Assembly (NCBI RefSeq): GCF_921293095.1
Contig: NC_060246.1
Coordinates: 112,200,941 to 112,264,940, forward strand
Length of the DNA stretch: 64,000 bases
From: Ischnura elegans
Lineage: Eukaryota > Arthropoda > Insecta > Odonata > Coenagrionidae
Direction: 5' to 3'
Each line of letters begins with the position of its first letter. Position 1 is the stretch's first letter. The notes beneath the pieces are model-generated. The model was not told where the DNA came from, did not search any database, and worked only from the letters and a program-made list of their open reading frames with translations. The translations under genes were made by a program, and so were the position numbers. Below, one piece after another: positions 33,401 to 43,900 of this stretch.

Positions 33401-34999
33401 ATGCATATGTTAATTCATCCATAACTCAGGGCACACCCAGGCACTTGCCCTCATTATTGCTATCAGTCAGTAGCCCTAGTTAGGGAAGAAATTAGTGGCA
33501 TTCACGACCATTGTAGAATCATTATCTTACGAACATGAATCCAACCCTTAATGAAAGGACAGAAATAAACACCCTGTACACTACACTCAAATATTAATCA
33601 CTTCCATTTGTATACTTAAGATATAGCTTAACCTCAAACTGTATCCTTGTGGACTCATCCATCTCCTCAAATGGTTTTGTACCCCTCAGACAAAGGGCCT
33701 CTAGACATTGCATCCCCCATGGATATTCGGCTCTGATCATCACCAAATCTCCCAATGGTATGCTATTTACATCTGTAAGGGAGTAGCGCCCTGGTGACCC
33801 TGAAAACTGAAGTATGAGTTCATGGGATGTTTATATATTTTAAGTTCTTCTTAAGGAGAGACAGTCAAAGATAGCAATTTTTACAAGGAATAATAGTGAT
33901 ATAATTCCTTAAGTTTTTCAATATCTGAAGGTACTAACAGGTACCCGCATTCTTTCAGAGCAGGAGAAAACTACACCTTAAAGATGCTGGGATACACCAA
34001 CTGAGAGCCTAGGAGTTCTTTGTATGACTTAAAATGTCACGTTATGGGTAATATCATCAGCATTAAATAGCAGCTAACCTTTCTCCACCAAGATTTCCTT
34101 TGCTGTTGCCAAAAGCTGAAAGCCTGGGTGGATTTTGCCGGATGACTGAAGATATATAGTCTCAGCAAAGTATGCTTTTCGGGGTAAAAGTATCCACTTC
34201 CTCCAACTTTGTTGTGGTTCATAAATAGGAAATCAGTCAAGAATTCACTAGAGCCAGGTGAAGGGTCGAGCTTGTTTAACATTTGTACATTTGTGTTTGA
34301 AATTCCAAATGGCAATTTATCACAGCACAGCTCTTTTGCATAGGCGAAAGCGTCTCTGATGGCTAAAATAAATCAATTAGTTTTACAAATGGTTACTTCA
34401 TAAATACAAAAATTCAGTTTCAAATCGTACAACATTTACCTCCACAGACAAAATAGGCCATTATAAAAATTTAATTAAACATCATTATATATCTTTAACA
34501 TTATTACAATAAAACATCTCATTTTAATTAGTTCATTACATTCCAGATTTTTCACCAATAGCAAATAGGTTCGATAAGGGAGGTATAGGCTATCCGTATG
34601 GCTTTGATTCCGAATTACTGTGCTCATGAATTAAATGAAGGTCCGAAATTTTCTGCAACTCCCCACACCATAGAGTTCTGATTAGAAAAATTAATCATTG
34701 AGAACTTCTCTCAGTAAATATGCCACATAACAGAAATGTAAATGCGAAAAAATTATTTTAATCTAGCCATCCTTACCTTGAAATGATTGTCCATTTTCTT
34801 GAGGTGTAAAAGGCAGCATGAGGTCCTCTGAATTAATTACATTACTTAAAAACCACTCTTGATGTATGTTATTTCGAAGCAATTCACCCGCAGGGCCACA
34901 GTCATATTTCAATAACATAGACTCAGTAGTATTAAAAGGAACCGGTTTAAAAAAGTACTGCCTTCCACAGAGGTTGAGAATATTTTTTATGTGAACCAT
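27479..34999 (-). CDS. PolG2: DNA polymerase gamma accessory subunit, mitochondrial, seven exons
   Basis: Exons in coding order: 34999-34777, 34362-34079, 33806-33633, 31767-31548, 30030-29904, 27760-27664 and 27538-27479. All borders are GT..AG and phases agree: 1185 bases, 394 residues. POLG2 binds the catalytic polymerase gamma and raises processivity in mtDNA replication. It has a class II aminoacyl-tRNA-synthetase-like fold ending in an anticodon-binding-like domain. The C-terminus is decisive: NDEMGIPYTI (344-353), GIIGLRSLDTT (363-373) and EQLHITDLKSHMRKLLKNY correspond to the vertebrate protein's tail. RRSILPHV and HRRLAPYKASF in the fourth exon are also typical. The start ATG has A at -3 and G at +4. 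It lies 118 bases after the GatC stop on the same strand, in another frame, which suggests a bicistronic transcript. Confidence 0.93.
27843..28295 (-). CDS. Open frame of 150 residues in POLG2 intron 5 (unassigned)
   Basis: An ATG-initiated frame of 150 codons lies on the same strand as POLG2 inside the intron between its fifth and sixth exons. It contains ILPPYCLTPEDYTFVRK and CLHQKV. I do not recognise the family. No other intronic frame here is as long, and no splice sites tie it to the POLG2 frame. It could be a fragment of a transposon protein, an alternative exon or chance. Confidence 0.25.
   Translation of the reverse strand: MPYITLNFVHKMKNHTLQAAIGDSNGSNIFNLFFRQCVSFVSKLSCTSTNNFCQDLKKSLLGLLQRIVVMIMFSILPPYCLTPEDYTFVRKNLPASAGQNFSLMLNNLALTSSSTLKVLAELSAKLLSSDIKQCGGTQETCLHQKVICNT
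28296..29903 (-). other. POLG2 intron 5, distal part
   Basis: No exon recognised. It contains the 18-bp perfect hairpin at 28843-28884 and a segment near 28480-28600 with repeated CTGAATGCAGTCG / GACTGCATTCGG phrases in opposite orientation, likely transposon debris. Confidence 0.5.
28843..28884. repeat. Perfect 18-bp hairpin with 6-base loop
   Basis: GCGAGCTCTCGACATCAC at 28843-28860 and its exact complement at 28867-28884 flank TGATTG. Complementarity continues imperfectly outward (GGCTTA against CAAGGCC). Confidence 0.95.
30031..31547 (-). other. POLG2 intron 4
   Basis: AT-rich intron of 1.5 kb. I see no exon, repeat boundary or structured element in it. Confidence 0.6.
32208..32306. mobile_element. 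Short MITE with TTAA target duplication (piggyBac-type)
   Basis: TTAA at 32204-32207 and 32307-32310 flanks 99 bp. The ends are inverted: TCCTTTTACTGCTGTGAAC on the left against CCCTTTCGCTGCTGTTCAA read from the right. TTAA targets with CCCTTT-type ends are typical of piggyBac-related MITEs. It lies in POLG2 intron 3. Confidence 0.75.
32515..32660 (-). mobile_element. tRNA-derived SINE (partial or diverged)
   Basis: On the minus strand a head starting near 32659 carries an A-box-like TGGTAACCTGGT (32652-32641) and, 37 bases on, a B-box-like GGGTCCAAACCC (32603-32592). The spacing fits an internal pol III promoter of tRNA type. The body continues into a tRNA-unrelated stretch. It does not fold as an intact tRNA, so I call it a SINE. 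Confidence 0.55.
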
Positions 35000-35117
35000 C
35001 GTATTACACTACCAGTAAATACTAACTTTTCTTCCGCATTTAATACGAGCACTAGTGGTTTACTGCGTCAATGAGAAATAAAGTGTTACTAGCACCATTG
35101 CATCACGAAATGCAGTA
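35000..35117 (-). promoter_or_regulatory. GatC-PolG2 intercistronic spacer with three short uORFs
   Basis: These 118 bases separate the GatC stop from the PolG2 ATG. On the minus strand there is no AATAAA (only a variant ATTAAA). Three short upstream reading frames of 4, 12 and 5 codons all end before the PolG2 start. The second begins in a strong context (G at -3, G at +4). This layout fits translation of the second cistron by reinitiation or leaky scanning, but an alternative start of transcription cannot be excluded. Confidence 0.5.
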
Positions 35118-35652
35118 CTATATGGCATCCTCACGTTCTTCTAAGATTGGCTTGCTAGGAGTCACAGGAATGTTTCCCGGAGGAGCCACGAAATATTCTT
35201 CTTCTGTAACTGCGGCGTTAGCCATCACATCCTCTCGGCAATTCCCATCATCGACTATATCATTCCTCAAGTAAATGCAACTGAAATGTTTACACAATTA
35301 AAAAAAGGAAGCCCGAAACGGATAAGCAAACAAATTTATGGAGCAATTTCACATCTTACCTATCCTTTAAAACAGAAACCATGGGTTCCACACCCGATGT
35401 ATCCACTGAATGTATTCGATCGGCAAACTCAATCGCTGACTGAAGCCGCTCGATTCCCTTTTTGTTAGCAAAGTCAACAAGAGATATTCTTTCCAAATGA
35501 TTTACTATATCTTGGGTGATTACCACAGTCTTTTCTTCTGAATTTTTGGAGCACGGCTTGGAGTGGGGACTCCTCAATAGCGTATTGATAAAGGCAACAC
35601 AATTCCGCTGGTACGAGAGTTTAACTATAGACGATTTCGCAAACATTACCAT
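35118..35652 (-). CDS. GatC: Glutamyl-tRNA(Gln) amidotransferase subunit C, mitochondrial, two exons
   Basis: Exons 35652-35360 and 35280-35118, joined across an 79-base intron (donor GTAAGA, acceptor TTTCAG), encode 151 residues. GatC is the small subunit that stabilises GatA-GatB in GatCAB, which converts Glu-tRNA(Gln) to Gln-tRNA(Gln) in mitochondria. Residues 1-40 are basic and Ser-rich, as in a transit peptide. ITQDIVNHLERISLVDF (45-61), FADRIHSVDTSGVEPM (76-91) and EEYFVAPPGNIP (125-136) are family blocks. The frame is open further upstream to a GTG at 35694, but the first ATGs are at 35652 and 35646. The 35646 ATG has the better context, so the exact start is uncertain. It is the upstream cistron of the probable GatC-PolG2 transcript. 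Confidence 0.93.
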
Positions 35653-36164
35653 ATACAAAATACGCTGAAGAGGAGAAATAAGTAATACGTTCACTGCAAT
35701 TTAAGTCTCTGTCCAAGGAAAAATCGAATTTTCATCCGCCACTCAATTCTCAGAAAGTTTTTCTGATGAGGACAGATGAAAATATTGACTTCAGCGGGTG
35801 GGTTGGGAACTTCAGTTGTTTCTGGACGGGCTGAAGCCCGCCTGCTTTAAAACTGCAGCGCGCAAGCAGTTTTGACTATTGCGCCAGCATCAGCGGCTGA
35901 GATCCCGACAGTGCGAGAAATTGAATCTATTCCCCTAGAGGAAAGCAAAAACCATCCGTAGCAGCTTTCGGCACTTCAGAGGCGCGGCGAAAATAAGTGG
36001 ATCGCAAAAATCAAACACTGAATGTCATACGTAGTCTCTCAAAGTTACTTGATTGTGTCTGACCTTTCCAATAATACCTCTGCGAATGAGAGCCGTTATT
36101 TTTCATTAACAGACCTATGAAAAATATTATTAATTCTGAACCAAATATTGGTTACATATAAATT

Positions 36165-36425
36165 TTCAGTGGCGAGTATCGCCCTTGGTTGCAATTTTCC
36201 TTCGAAGGCCAGTATTTTAGGTTGGAAACTGCATGAATGGTTCTCGTTGATAAGGTGAGTGGCTAGCTGGGATTTGGTGTCTTTCTTCTCAAAACATCTT
36301 TTGTGCTCTGCTGTCCTTACTTTGAAATTACAACCAGTTTGTCCTACATATATATGGTCTGAAGCCTGCTCAAAGCTTCATGGGGATCTGTTTTGGGCTT
36401 CACACTGGATTTCATCCCTAGATCC
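36165..36425 (-). mobile_element. Penelope-like retroelement remnant, GIY-YIG endonuclease
   Basis: Minus-strand conceptual translation reads IYVGQTGCNFKVRTAEHKR, then CFEKKDTKSQLATHLINEN, then HSCSFQPKILAFEGKLQ. That is the YVGQTG...R..EH...H pattern of the GIY-YIG nuclease at the C-terminus of Penelope-like elements. The start of the domain is interrupted by a stop near 36400, and no reverse transcriptase is recognisable upstream, so only the 3' end of an inserted element survives. Confidence 0.8.
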
Positions 36426-36574
36426 TTTGATCAACATGGGAGCACACATCCCGCTATAGTCAATCATGCTCCCCCACACTAGTTACATTCCAGCGAATAT
36501 TAATACCTTACAATTTTCATTTATAAGTCTAATAAACAACAAACATCTACACTCTTTTGAAAGCAGTTTGTGTG

Positions 36575-36620
36575 GTAAAAGTAGGGAAAAAGCGTAATCA
36601 CGCTTTTGCCCTGCTTTTAC
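36575..36620. repeat. Imperfect 21-bp hairpin with 4-base loop
   Basis: GTAAAAGTAGGGAAAAAGC.. at 36575-36595 pairs with 36600-36620 with two mismatches around AATC. Confidence 0.85.
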
Positions 36621-36895
36621 TTAAGTAACTATAAATATGTAATAATTATGTGTAAGGACAGATACATAATGGTAGCGTTTAGCTTTTATAAACCGATGAC
36701 AAATTTTGCTGAACGCTCATCAGTCCATCATCGTGTTCATTTTATTGATATTTTGCACCAAATGTAGAGGAGTGGTAAAGCGGGTGGAGACGTCACCCTG
36801 GTGAAAATAAAGCGAGCATAAAACCGTGCTGAAAGTGTTCAAAAAGTGTCCTGAGAATCGTGCAATAAATGTGAAAAAAGCAGGACCGGAATAAT

Positions 36896-37195
36896 GAGTG
36901 TGATCAGGGGGGACAAAGACCAGTTTGCCACCCTAGTCCTTCGCCCTCGTCCCCCATACCACTAAAATATGACATATCCGTAAGTTACTTTTTTTGAGAT
37001 GCGGTAGTTGAAATCACACACCTTATGTTTGCTATTAAGAAATTTCATTAATATTACTGTTCAATAAATTATAAATTATTGCTAAATGATGTAATTAGAA
37101 AAAGTTCATTTACTTTTTAATAAACTTTTCAAATTTTGCCCCCCCTGAAATCTCTCGCCCGTGTCACGCCCCCCCCCCCTCTGCCAATCGCCCTA
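36896..37195 (+). mobile_element. Dispersed non-autonomous element, copy 1 (partner at 62274-62614)
   Basis: Blocks shared in order with the second copy: TTTGAGATGCGGTAGTTGAA, TTTGCTATTAAGAA, TTTAATAAACTTTTC, TTTGCC and CTGAAATCT, then a C-rich end. The G-rich left end (GGGGGGACAAAG) and C-rich right end resemble the GGCGGATCC-type elements elsewhere in the window. Confidence 0.55.
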
Positions 37196-37953
37196 TTTCC
37201 GAGCCTAGAAAAAATCGTGCATGAAGTGTGCATAGTGCCTCAAAAGTGTGAGGAAAGCGTGGATTGGGACTACTGAAATGTGAAAAAACGTAAAAAGTAT
37301 GTGAGAGACAAATGGGCAACAAGTGTGATAAAAGCGTGCACAAGGTGCTCCAAAAGTGTGCGAAGAGTGTGAGGAAAGCGTGAAGAGAATATGAGATAAG
37401 CATGTAAAAAATTAGGTAAAAGTGTACGTGCGAGTCTCAGGAGGGTTAGGAGGTAGGTACCTGGATGTAGTCACTGCGACTTGTGACTCAATAGAGGTTG
37501 GACGCGAGCAATGCGCAAAATAAGACGGCCATTTTTCGAAAAATAATTTACATAAATGAGTTGATCTTAAGTATTATTAATACTTAAGTATTTATTCTAA
37601 CGGCGAAAAATTCCAATAATTATAATTGCGGAGTATTAATAGCAATAATAAAAATGGCCTTGCTAGGTTACTTATTTTAAATTTCGCGGGTTCCTCGCGG
37701 TAGAAGCGGGCGCATGAAGTTTGAAAAGGCGCATTTACAAAATATTTTCATTTGTGTTGTTTTCAGGGCACAATTTCATTCTGGTTCCTCGGCCAGCGCA
37801 AATACGCCTACGCAAACCGTAAACAGAAATGAAGGAGCGAGTACGATCGCTACACGTAGTGTGTTTATTTTAAGAACAATTCCTCGGATTCGTCAGTTTG
37901 ACTGGGAATGTTATATTTCGCCAAAAATTGTTGAATATTTTTGCAACGTAGCC

Positions 37954-40900
37954 ATGGGGGCTGTAAATGTGTTCGTTATCACCTCTGGCATATTCTTTTT
38001 GGGATTTTTGCTGGGAGGTATTGACTACACCATGAATCATGAAGAAAATAGATGCGAGATGACATACATGTTCGAGTACCCTCAGTATGTTGTGAGTAAT
38101 GGCCTTTTTGTGTTAATATTCCTTTCAGTTATTCCACTGACCGGCGTTTTGTTATGCTTCACTCGCTTCCTAGAATTAAGTTATCAACTAATAGAATTCA
38201 TCCATTGAAATTATCCAACCCTATGGATTTGCCTAGTGCCTACCAATTATTTTCTTTCGTCATGTGAACCTAATTCTTACATTACAGAGGATTATGCTGC
38301 CACTGTCAGTTGCTCAAAGCTACCCAAGGTATAAGTTGTTCGCATATGGAGAAGGGCAGTACACAGAAAAATTAAGGGGTATGCAGTTTCGTGGTATACC
38401 GGTCCTGTTCATTCCTGGCAACAGCGGCTCACACAAACAAGGTTTTTTGTGTTATTAGTTCGTATCACTGCATGCGTTTTTACCTAGATTGTGGTATTAA
38501 GTCGTTTGGTTAATTTCCTTTTAGTGAGATCCTTGGCCTCCGTGAGTCTTCGAATGTCGTCCAGCTCAAATAGCCCATACATTTTCAATTATTTTACGGC
38601 CGATTTGAATGAGGAATATTCGGCAATGTATGGGGCTGTTTTGTATGAACAGACAAAGTTCATACATGAATGTGTCAAGAAGATTTTAAGTTTGTATACT
38701 AATGAAAGAAAAAGGCCCTCCTCTGTAATAGTTATCGGCCATTCTATGGTAAAATGAATGACTTAGTTGCTACCAGTGCTAATTGTGATTTTAACTATTG
38801 TGCATTATTATTCATTTTTTCTGTTTTAGGGTGGTTTGGTTGCTAAAGGTCTTCTATTGGAACCAGAATTTGATCCCAATTTGGTGAACTGTATTATAAC
38901 ATTAGCAACTCCTCATAAAAGCCCAGTCCTGATGGCTGATGAGCATATAGCCAAATATCATACGAATGTATCTAGGTATTGGTTCATCAATCGTAATGAC
39001 AGCTTGAAAAATATTGCTGTGGCTTCGATTGGCGGTGGCCAGAGGGATATTATTGTTAGACCTGATCTAATCAAGTCTACCACTGCAGATTTTAATGTGA
39101 TGGTAATATCCAGTTGCTATTTGTTCGTTGTTGTGATAAATGCTTTATTATCAGCTCAATGCTGCATTCTTTCCCCATTTTTTTCCAGTTTTAAGAGTAT
39201 TTTCAAAATAATTTCACTTTTATGCATTGTCCAATTAGAAACTAAACTTTATACAATTGGGGCACACAAAATGGGAACACGAATTATAATCCAGTCTTAA
39301 ATTAAAAGTCATTGCCTGTGAAGCTTATTTGATCTCTCTGATGGCATTTTTCCAACAAGTGTAAATTTGTGTGATGCATAATATCTCTGCATATTTTAAT
39401 CCTTGGCTCATTGATATTAAATGTTTTCATGTGTGCAATTGTAATAAATATCTGTACCATTTATGTATCTTTCACAGACAACATCCATCCCAACTGTGTG
39501 GCTGTCTACTGACCACTTGTGTGTGTTATGGTGCAAACAACTCGTTCTTGTTATTGTTAGAGCTTTATTTGACATGGTGGATCCAAAGACTCATCAGATA
39601 TCAACAAATATTGACTTTAAGAAGGCATCACTTAGTTATCATTTGGTTAAAGTAAGTAAAATGACTTTTCGCCTAAGAGTTCTGCATTCCATGGCTATAC
39701 TGCTCTAATTTTAATTGACACTCATGCAAACCGAAATATTTTATGATAAAATTTTGTCGAGAATATTTTTGGGTGATTTTCATGTATTAGCTTGTGTAAA
39801 ATTTGTTAGTGAGTAGCATGAAACAACAATGTGTTTGATGCTATCTCATGGCCCATCTTGGTAATGCTATCCATTTTTGTTTTGTGGCACAGAGGACAGC
39901 AAGTAAACGTCTGGCAGCTTCATTTCATCCCAAAGAGGCTCATTTTGATGAAGGAGGTGACTGGGATGAACCTTTGAAAAGGCATTTCTCTTTCCAGCGA
40001 GAAAAAGTTATGAAAAATACGTATCTTATGATTCGATTGGTGGATGATCCCAAGTATCAAATGGCTGCTATACTGGCTGTGAATCTCGACGCAAAAGACT
40101 GGGTGTATGCTTGCATCGCCAATAAAGTTCATAAAGGCTCTAGAATCTGGTAGGATTAAATTTATCTGTTTGAAAGAAAAAAGTTCTAAGATTATGTTCT
40201 CTGAGTTAAGTGGCGGATACAGATGGGGGGCGCGTGCCCTCCCCTTGCGGGTCCGCCTGTATTGCCGAACATTGCAAAACCACAATTGTAACCTTTTTAT
40301 ATCATAAGATGGCATTGTCTTTTACATGTTTATAATTACTTTAAATAAATTTTCATATACTTTGCCTGTGACTTGATCATCTTTTATTACGATTAAAGTA
40401 AAGACAACTCAAGATATGTTGCGCCCCCCCCCTTGAGTTTTTTCTGTATCCGCCACTGTCTGAGTTGCTATGAAAGATATCTTTCTTTTTTCCTCAAGTA
40501 TTGTAAGCATAGTATGTATCATCTGAGTCTCTAGTGATTACTAGCATAATTGATACAAAAGAAATGTAATGCTCTTTGTTTGCTCTTAGAAGTTTTTCAT
40601 TATATCTCAAGCTTTCCTTTGAATTTTATCAAGTTCAGAGATTAAATCTCTCTCTGGCACCGGTCCTATACGCTTAGGTCCAATATGCTTATCATGCATT
40701 TGAGATGCAACCTAAGGATTGGGAAGTTTCATCTCTCCTTCAATTTTTCATGGTTAAACTTCTCGAAGTACTGTTGACAAATCCTATCTTCGTCAGGGCT
40801 CCATCATAAATTATGTTTTTTTTCCTAAGATAGGTTTGAAGGTATCATAACTCCCAGATATTTGACATCATCTGATGCCTTCATGTTAATATCCACGCCA

Positions 40901-43900
40901 TGTTGTCATTGTTTTCCAATGTTGCTGATTTTTATTATTCCTCTGGCAACTTATTCTTGGTTATGATAGAAAAATACCTTTCATGTTCTTTCAGTTAAGT
41001 TGATATTGTCCATTGGGTAGTTATAGGTTATTAAATACATATTAGCATGAGTAGCCTTGATTATATATGGCGAGTTGGAGCCAGAAACGTTGGCTGCCTT
41101 GAATGTTCTTACTCAGTGGCTGGGCATTATCATACATATTTCATTAGGCTTTTCATTTGATAAATACTTTTTGCCTGAGGTGACAAATAGATGTGATACA
41201 TTTTCATTAAATGGAATTTGAACAATTTTGCCATTTGGAGAATACCTCTTTTCAGTCTTTTTTTGATCTTTTTTATTTTTTCTTCCTTCTTTTCAGTGAC
41301 AAGGGTGATAACCTTTCTAGTGAATCCAAGTTTGTTCCTTCTCTAAGAATGAAAAGGAAAACAATTTTACTAAATTTGGCTGCTCTCAAAAAGATGTCTT
41401 ACACACATGTGGTGGTTCGAATCCCTCCAACTGCCGACCCGGTAAGTGCCATTTATGCGTTACATAATTGGTAAAAAAATCATTCTTTTTTATTTTGTAT
41501 TGATGGACTTTTCATTCTCCTTCCATTTTTATTGATGCTGGTTTTCAATATGGGCAAAGAATTATTATATTTGGTTGGAAATATTTCTTATCACTCTTTG
41601 GGTATGACATTTTATTACGTTGTTCCATGCATATTTTTTTTCTCTTTCTACAACCACTTTTGTAAGAACCCTCATGTTTTTTTCCTTGACATGACTCATG
41701 TCTTATATTCCTGTACATTTTACGAGCATGCAGAACAATGGCTTCTTGAGATGGTGGTGTAGAATGGAGGGAAGATACGTTGACGATATCACAAACTTCT
41801 GCCAAGCTGGTCACTGCGTCTCAGTCTTTCTGAACCTCATTGTGTTGGTCTCATGTGGTTCATTGCTGTTTACATTCTTTTGAGCGATTTCTTTCTTCAA
41901 TATAAGGTTCTTCTATACTAAATAAATGAATCATAACTTATGAGATTACTAACTCATGAAAATTGAGTGACATCATTTGCCTCCTCTTATTTTAAACACA
42001 TGATTGAGTAGCTAAATCGGGAAGATTTTTCATCAAAGCCTATGTTTCCTTTCAATGTACCAAATTATTTTCATTGATTGCTATCTAGGGTCCGAGTGGA
42101 CTGAAAAACTGGTAAAAAAAAAGAATAGAAGTCTTTGAGACCTGGTACTTGAAGAGGTAACTGAAGATTTTGTAATAGACGGATGAAGCAGGAAAGTGAG
42201 GTGGTTCTCTCAAGAGTAGGAGGAAGGGCATGGATGAGTTCCGTATGCCATGCAAGAAATGGTGAATTGGGAATAACATCAGATACAGCAGTTACATTTT
42301 TTGGAAAGTATAGTGGAGGTAAAAGTTTAGAGAGGAGTCGAAAGAGGAAGTAGAGAAGACAGATACTTGGGACAAATACAAGGAGAATCATGGAATAAGA
42401 AAAATGAAAGGGAGGAACTGGTGTGAGATAAGGAGAATTGGAGGGGTACATTATACAAATCTTGGGAGATTAATACTGATTAAAAATATAATGGAAGGAG
42501 ATTGGATAGGCAAGAAATAATTTTATTGGGTGGGCTACTCTCATTGGGGATGACGGTACATATTAGACATCATGCGGAATTCGCCATCTTATTCATTATA
42601 TTTCCTCAAGATTTTACAATGGAGTGCATATGTGACTTAAGTGCTGAATATTTTTCAAATTATTATTGTTATAGTTTCTGCTGAATGTAACACAAATTGT
42701 TTGCCCCTTATGTTGTTCTGCTACTTTTATTTTTCCAGGTTGAAGTTCATGTTGACGTACACTCCGCAGCATCTCGCAAATTGGTCTTTCCTGCCCCTAA
42801 ATTCTTCTTTTTTGCCTCGAGTATGCTTCTAGAACTCTCTGCCGAGTCAGCTATCCGATATGAAATCAGACTTCAGGGTGCGGAGCATATCTGGCAGGCA
42901 TACATCTTAAATATTCGTCCAATCTGTCCCCTGCAGACTGTTCACCATGCCACTGCATCAGTTGCTACATCATGGAGCAGTGAAGATGCTCATGCCTTTG
43001 TGACGTAAGTTGTTAATATCTAAGTGTGATGCAAATGTTCTGATGGATGTTATTGTTGATATTGTATTGTCGACTTCTCTGTGTAGTCATGATTGGTATG
43101 ATAGAAGGGGTTAGTCCTGTTTCCTTCACTGTTCCGCATGTGTTTGAGCAACTTAAAATCACACATAAATGTAGTGGGTAAACAATCACTATTTTATTAC
43201 TACATTAATATCTCGGTATAAAATTATAAATTATGTGACATATTGGCATGAAAACATTAACCATTTCTGCAACTCAAATAGAACTTCAGAATTTTTTATT
43301 TCCCTTTGGTGCAGAGAAGAAGTATGACACGTTATGAATGACAGCATACCATTTTGTATCTTTCTTGACACTATTGATTCAAAGTTTTTTGTGGAAAAGA
43401 TTTTTTGGATGGAACAAAGAGCACAGAAATTTAAAGTGTGGAATTCATTTGGGTCCTGTTTATCATCACTTGGTACTAATGCGTTGAAAGAAGTATTTAC
43501 CTAATTGATAACATTACCTCAAGTATTATCAAATCAGAATAGGGTCTCATTCACTTTGATATTTTCTTTGATTATCTTGTCTTCACTTTGATTCTGTTAT
43601 ATGATATCTTGTCAAATTGAATTACTTTTATCATGTACAGGTTACTTATCACGAGTTTGCATAACACAGTTTTCTCTATTACAAAAATGGGTTTCAAGAT
43701 TGCTCTCTATGTGTTCAAGTAATCTTCCAACCTTTCCTCACTAAGGAATTTGCTCAAAATCGTATGTCACCTCTTTATAAGTGTGGGAAAAGCAAAGAAG
43801 AACATATTTTCCATACTATGTATTTATAAAGTAATTGGCTCTACAAAAGATGATGTATAAAATCACTTTGATTGTCCATCACTGTGCCATATCAACTGTA

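Larger units (their letters stand above)
31768..33632 (-). other. POLG2 intron 3
   Basis: Intron of 1.9 kb containing a 99-bp MITE with TTAA flanks (32208-32306) and a tRNA-derived SINE (about 32515-32660), both listed separately. The overlapping open frames at 32552-32914 (+) and 32665-33078 (-) have no recognisable domain. Confidence 0.6.
35653..37953. other. Divergent spacer between GatC and PGAP1
   Basis: It must contain both promoters, but I see no TATA box. Contents: a Penelope-like GIY-YIG fragment (36165-36425, -), an imperfect hairpin (36575-36620) and a repeat copy (36896-37195). A segment near 37200-37400 repeats AAGTGTG(A/C)... phrases in a loose tandem (GTGCATAGTGCC, AAAAGTGTGAGGAAAGCGTG twice). 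An in-frame ATG for PGAP1 also occurs at 37714. Confidence 0.5.

Noticed and set aside
41411-41425. tRNA-like B box GGTTCGAATCCC
   Set aside because: It lies inside PGAP1 exon 7 and encodes part of VVVRIPPT. There is no A box or cloverleaf around it.
42071-42451. 126-codon minus-strand frame in PGAP1 intron 7
   Set aside because: Pro/Leu/Ser-rich translation of an A/G-rich strand with no domain, splice support or family resemblance.
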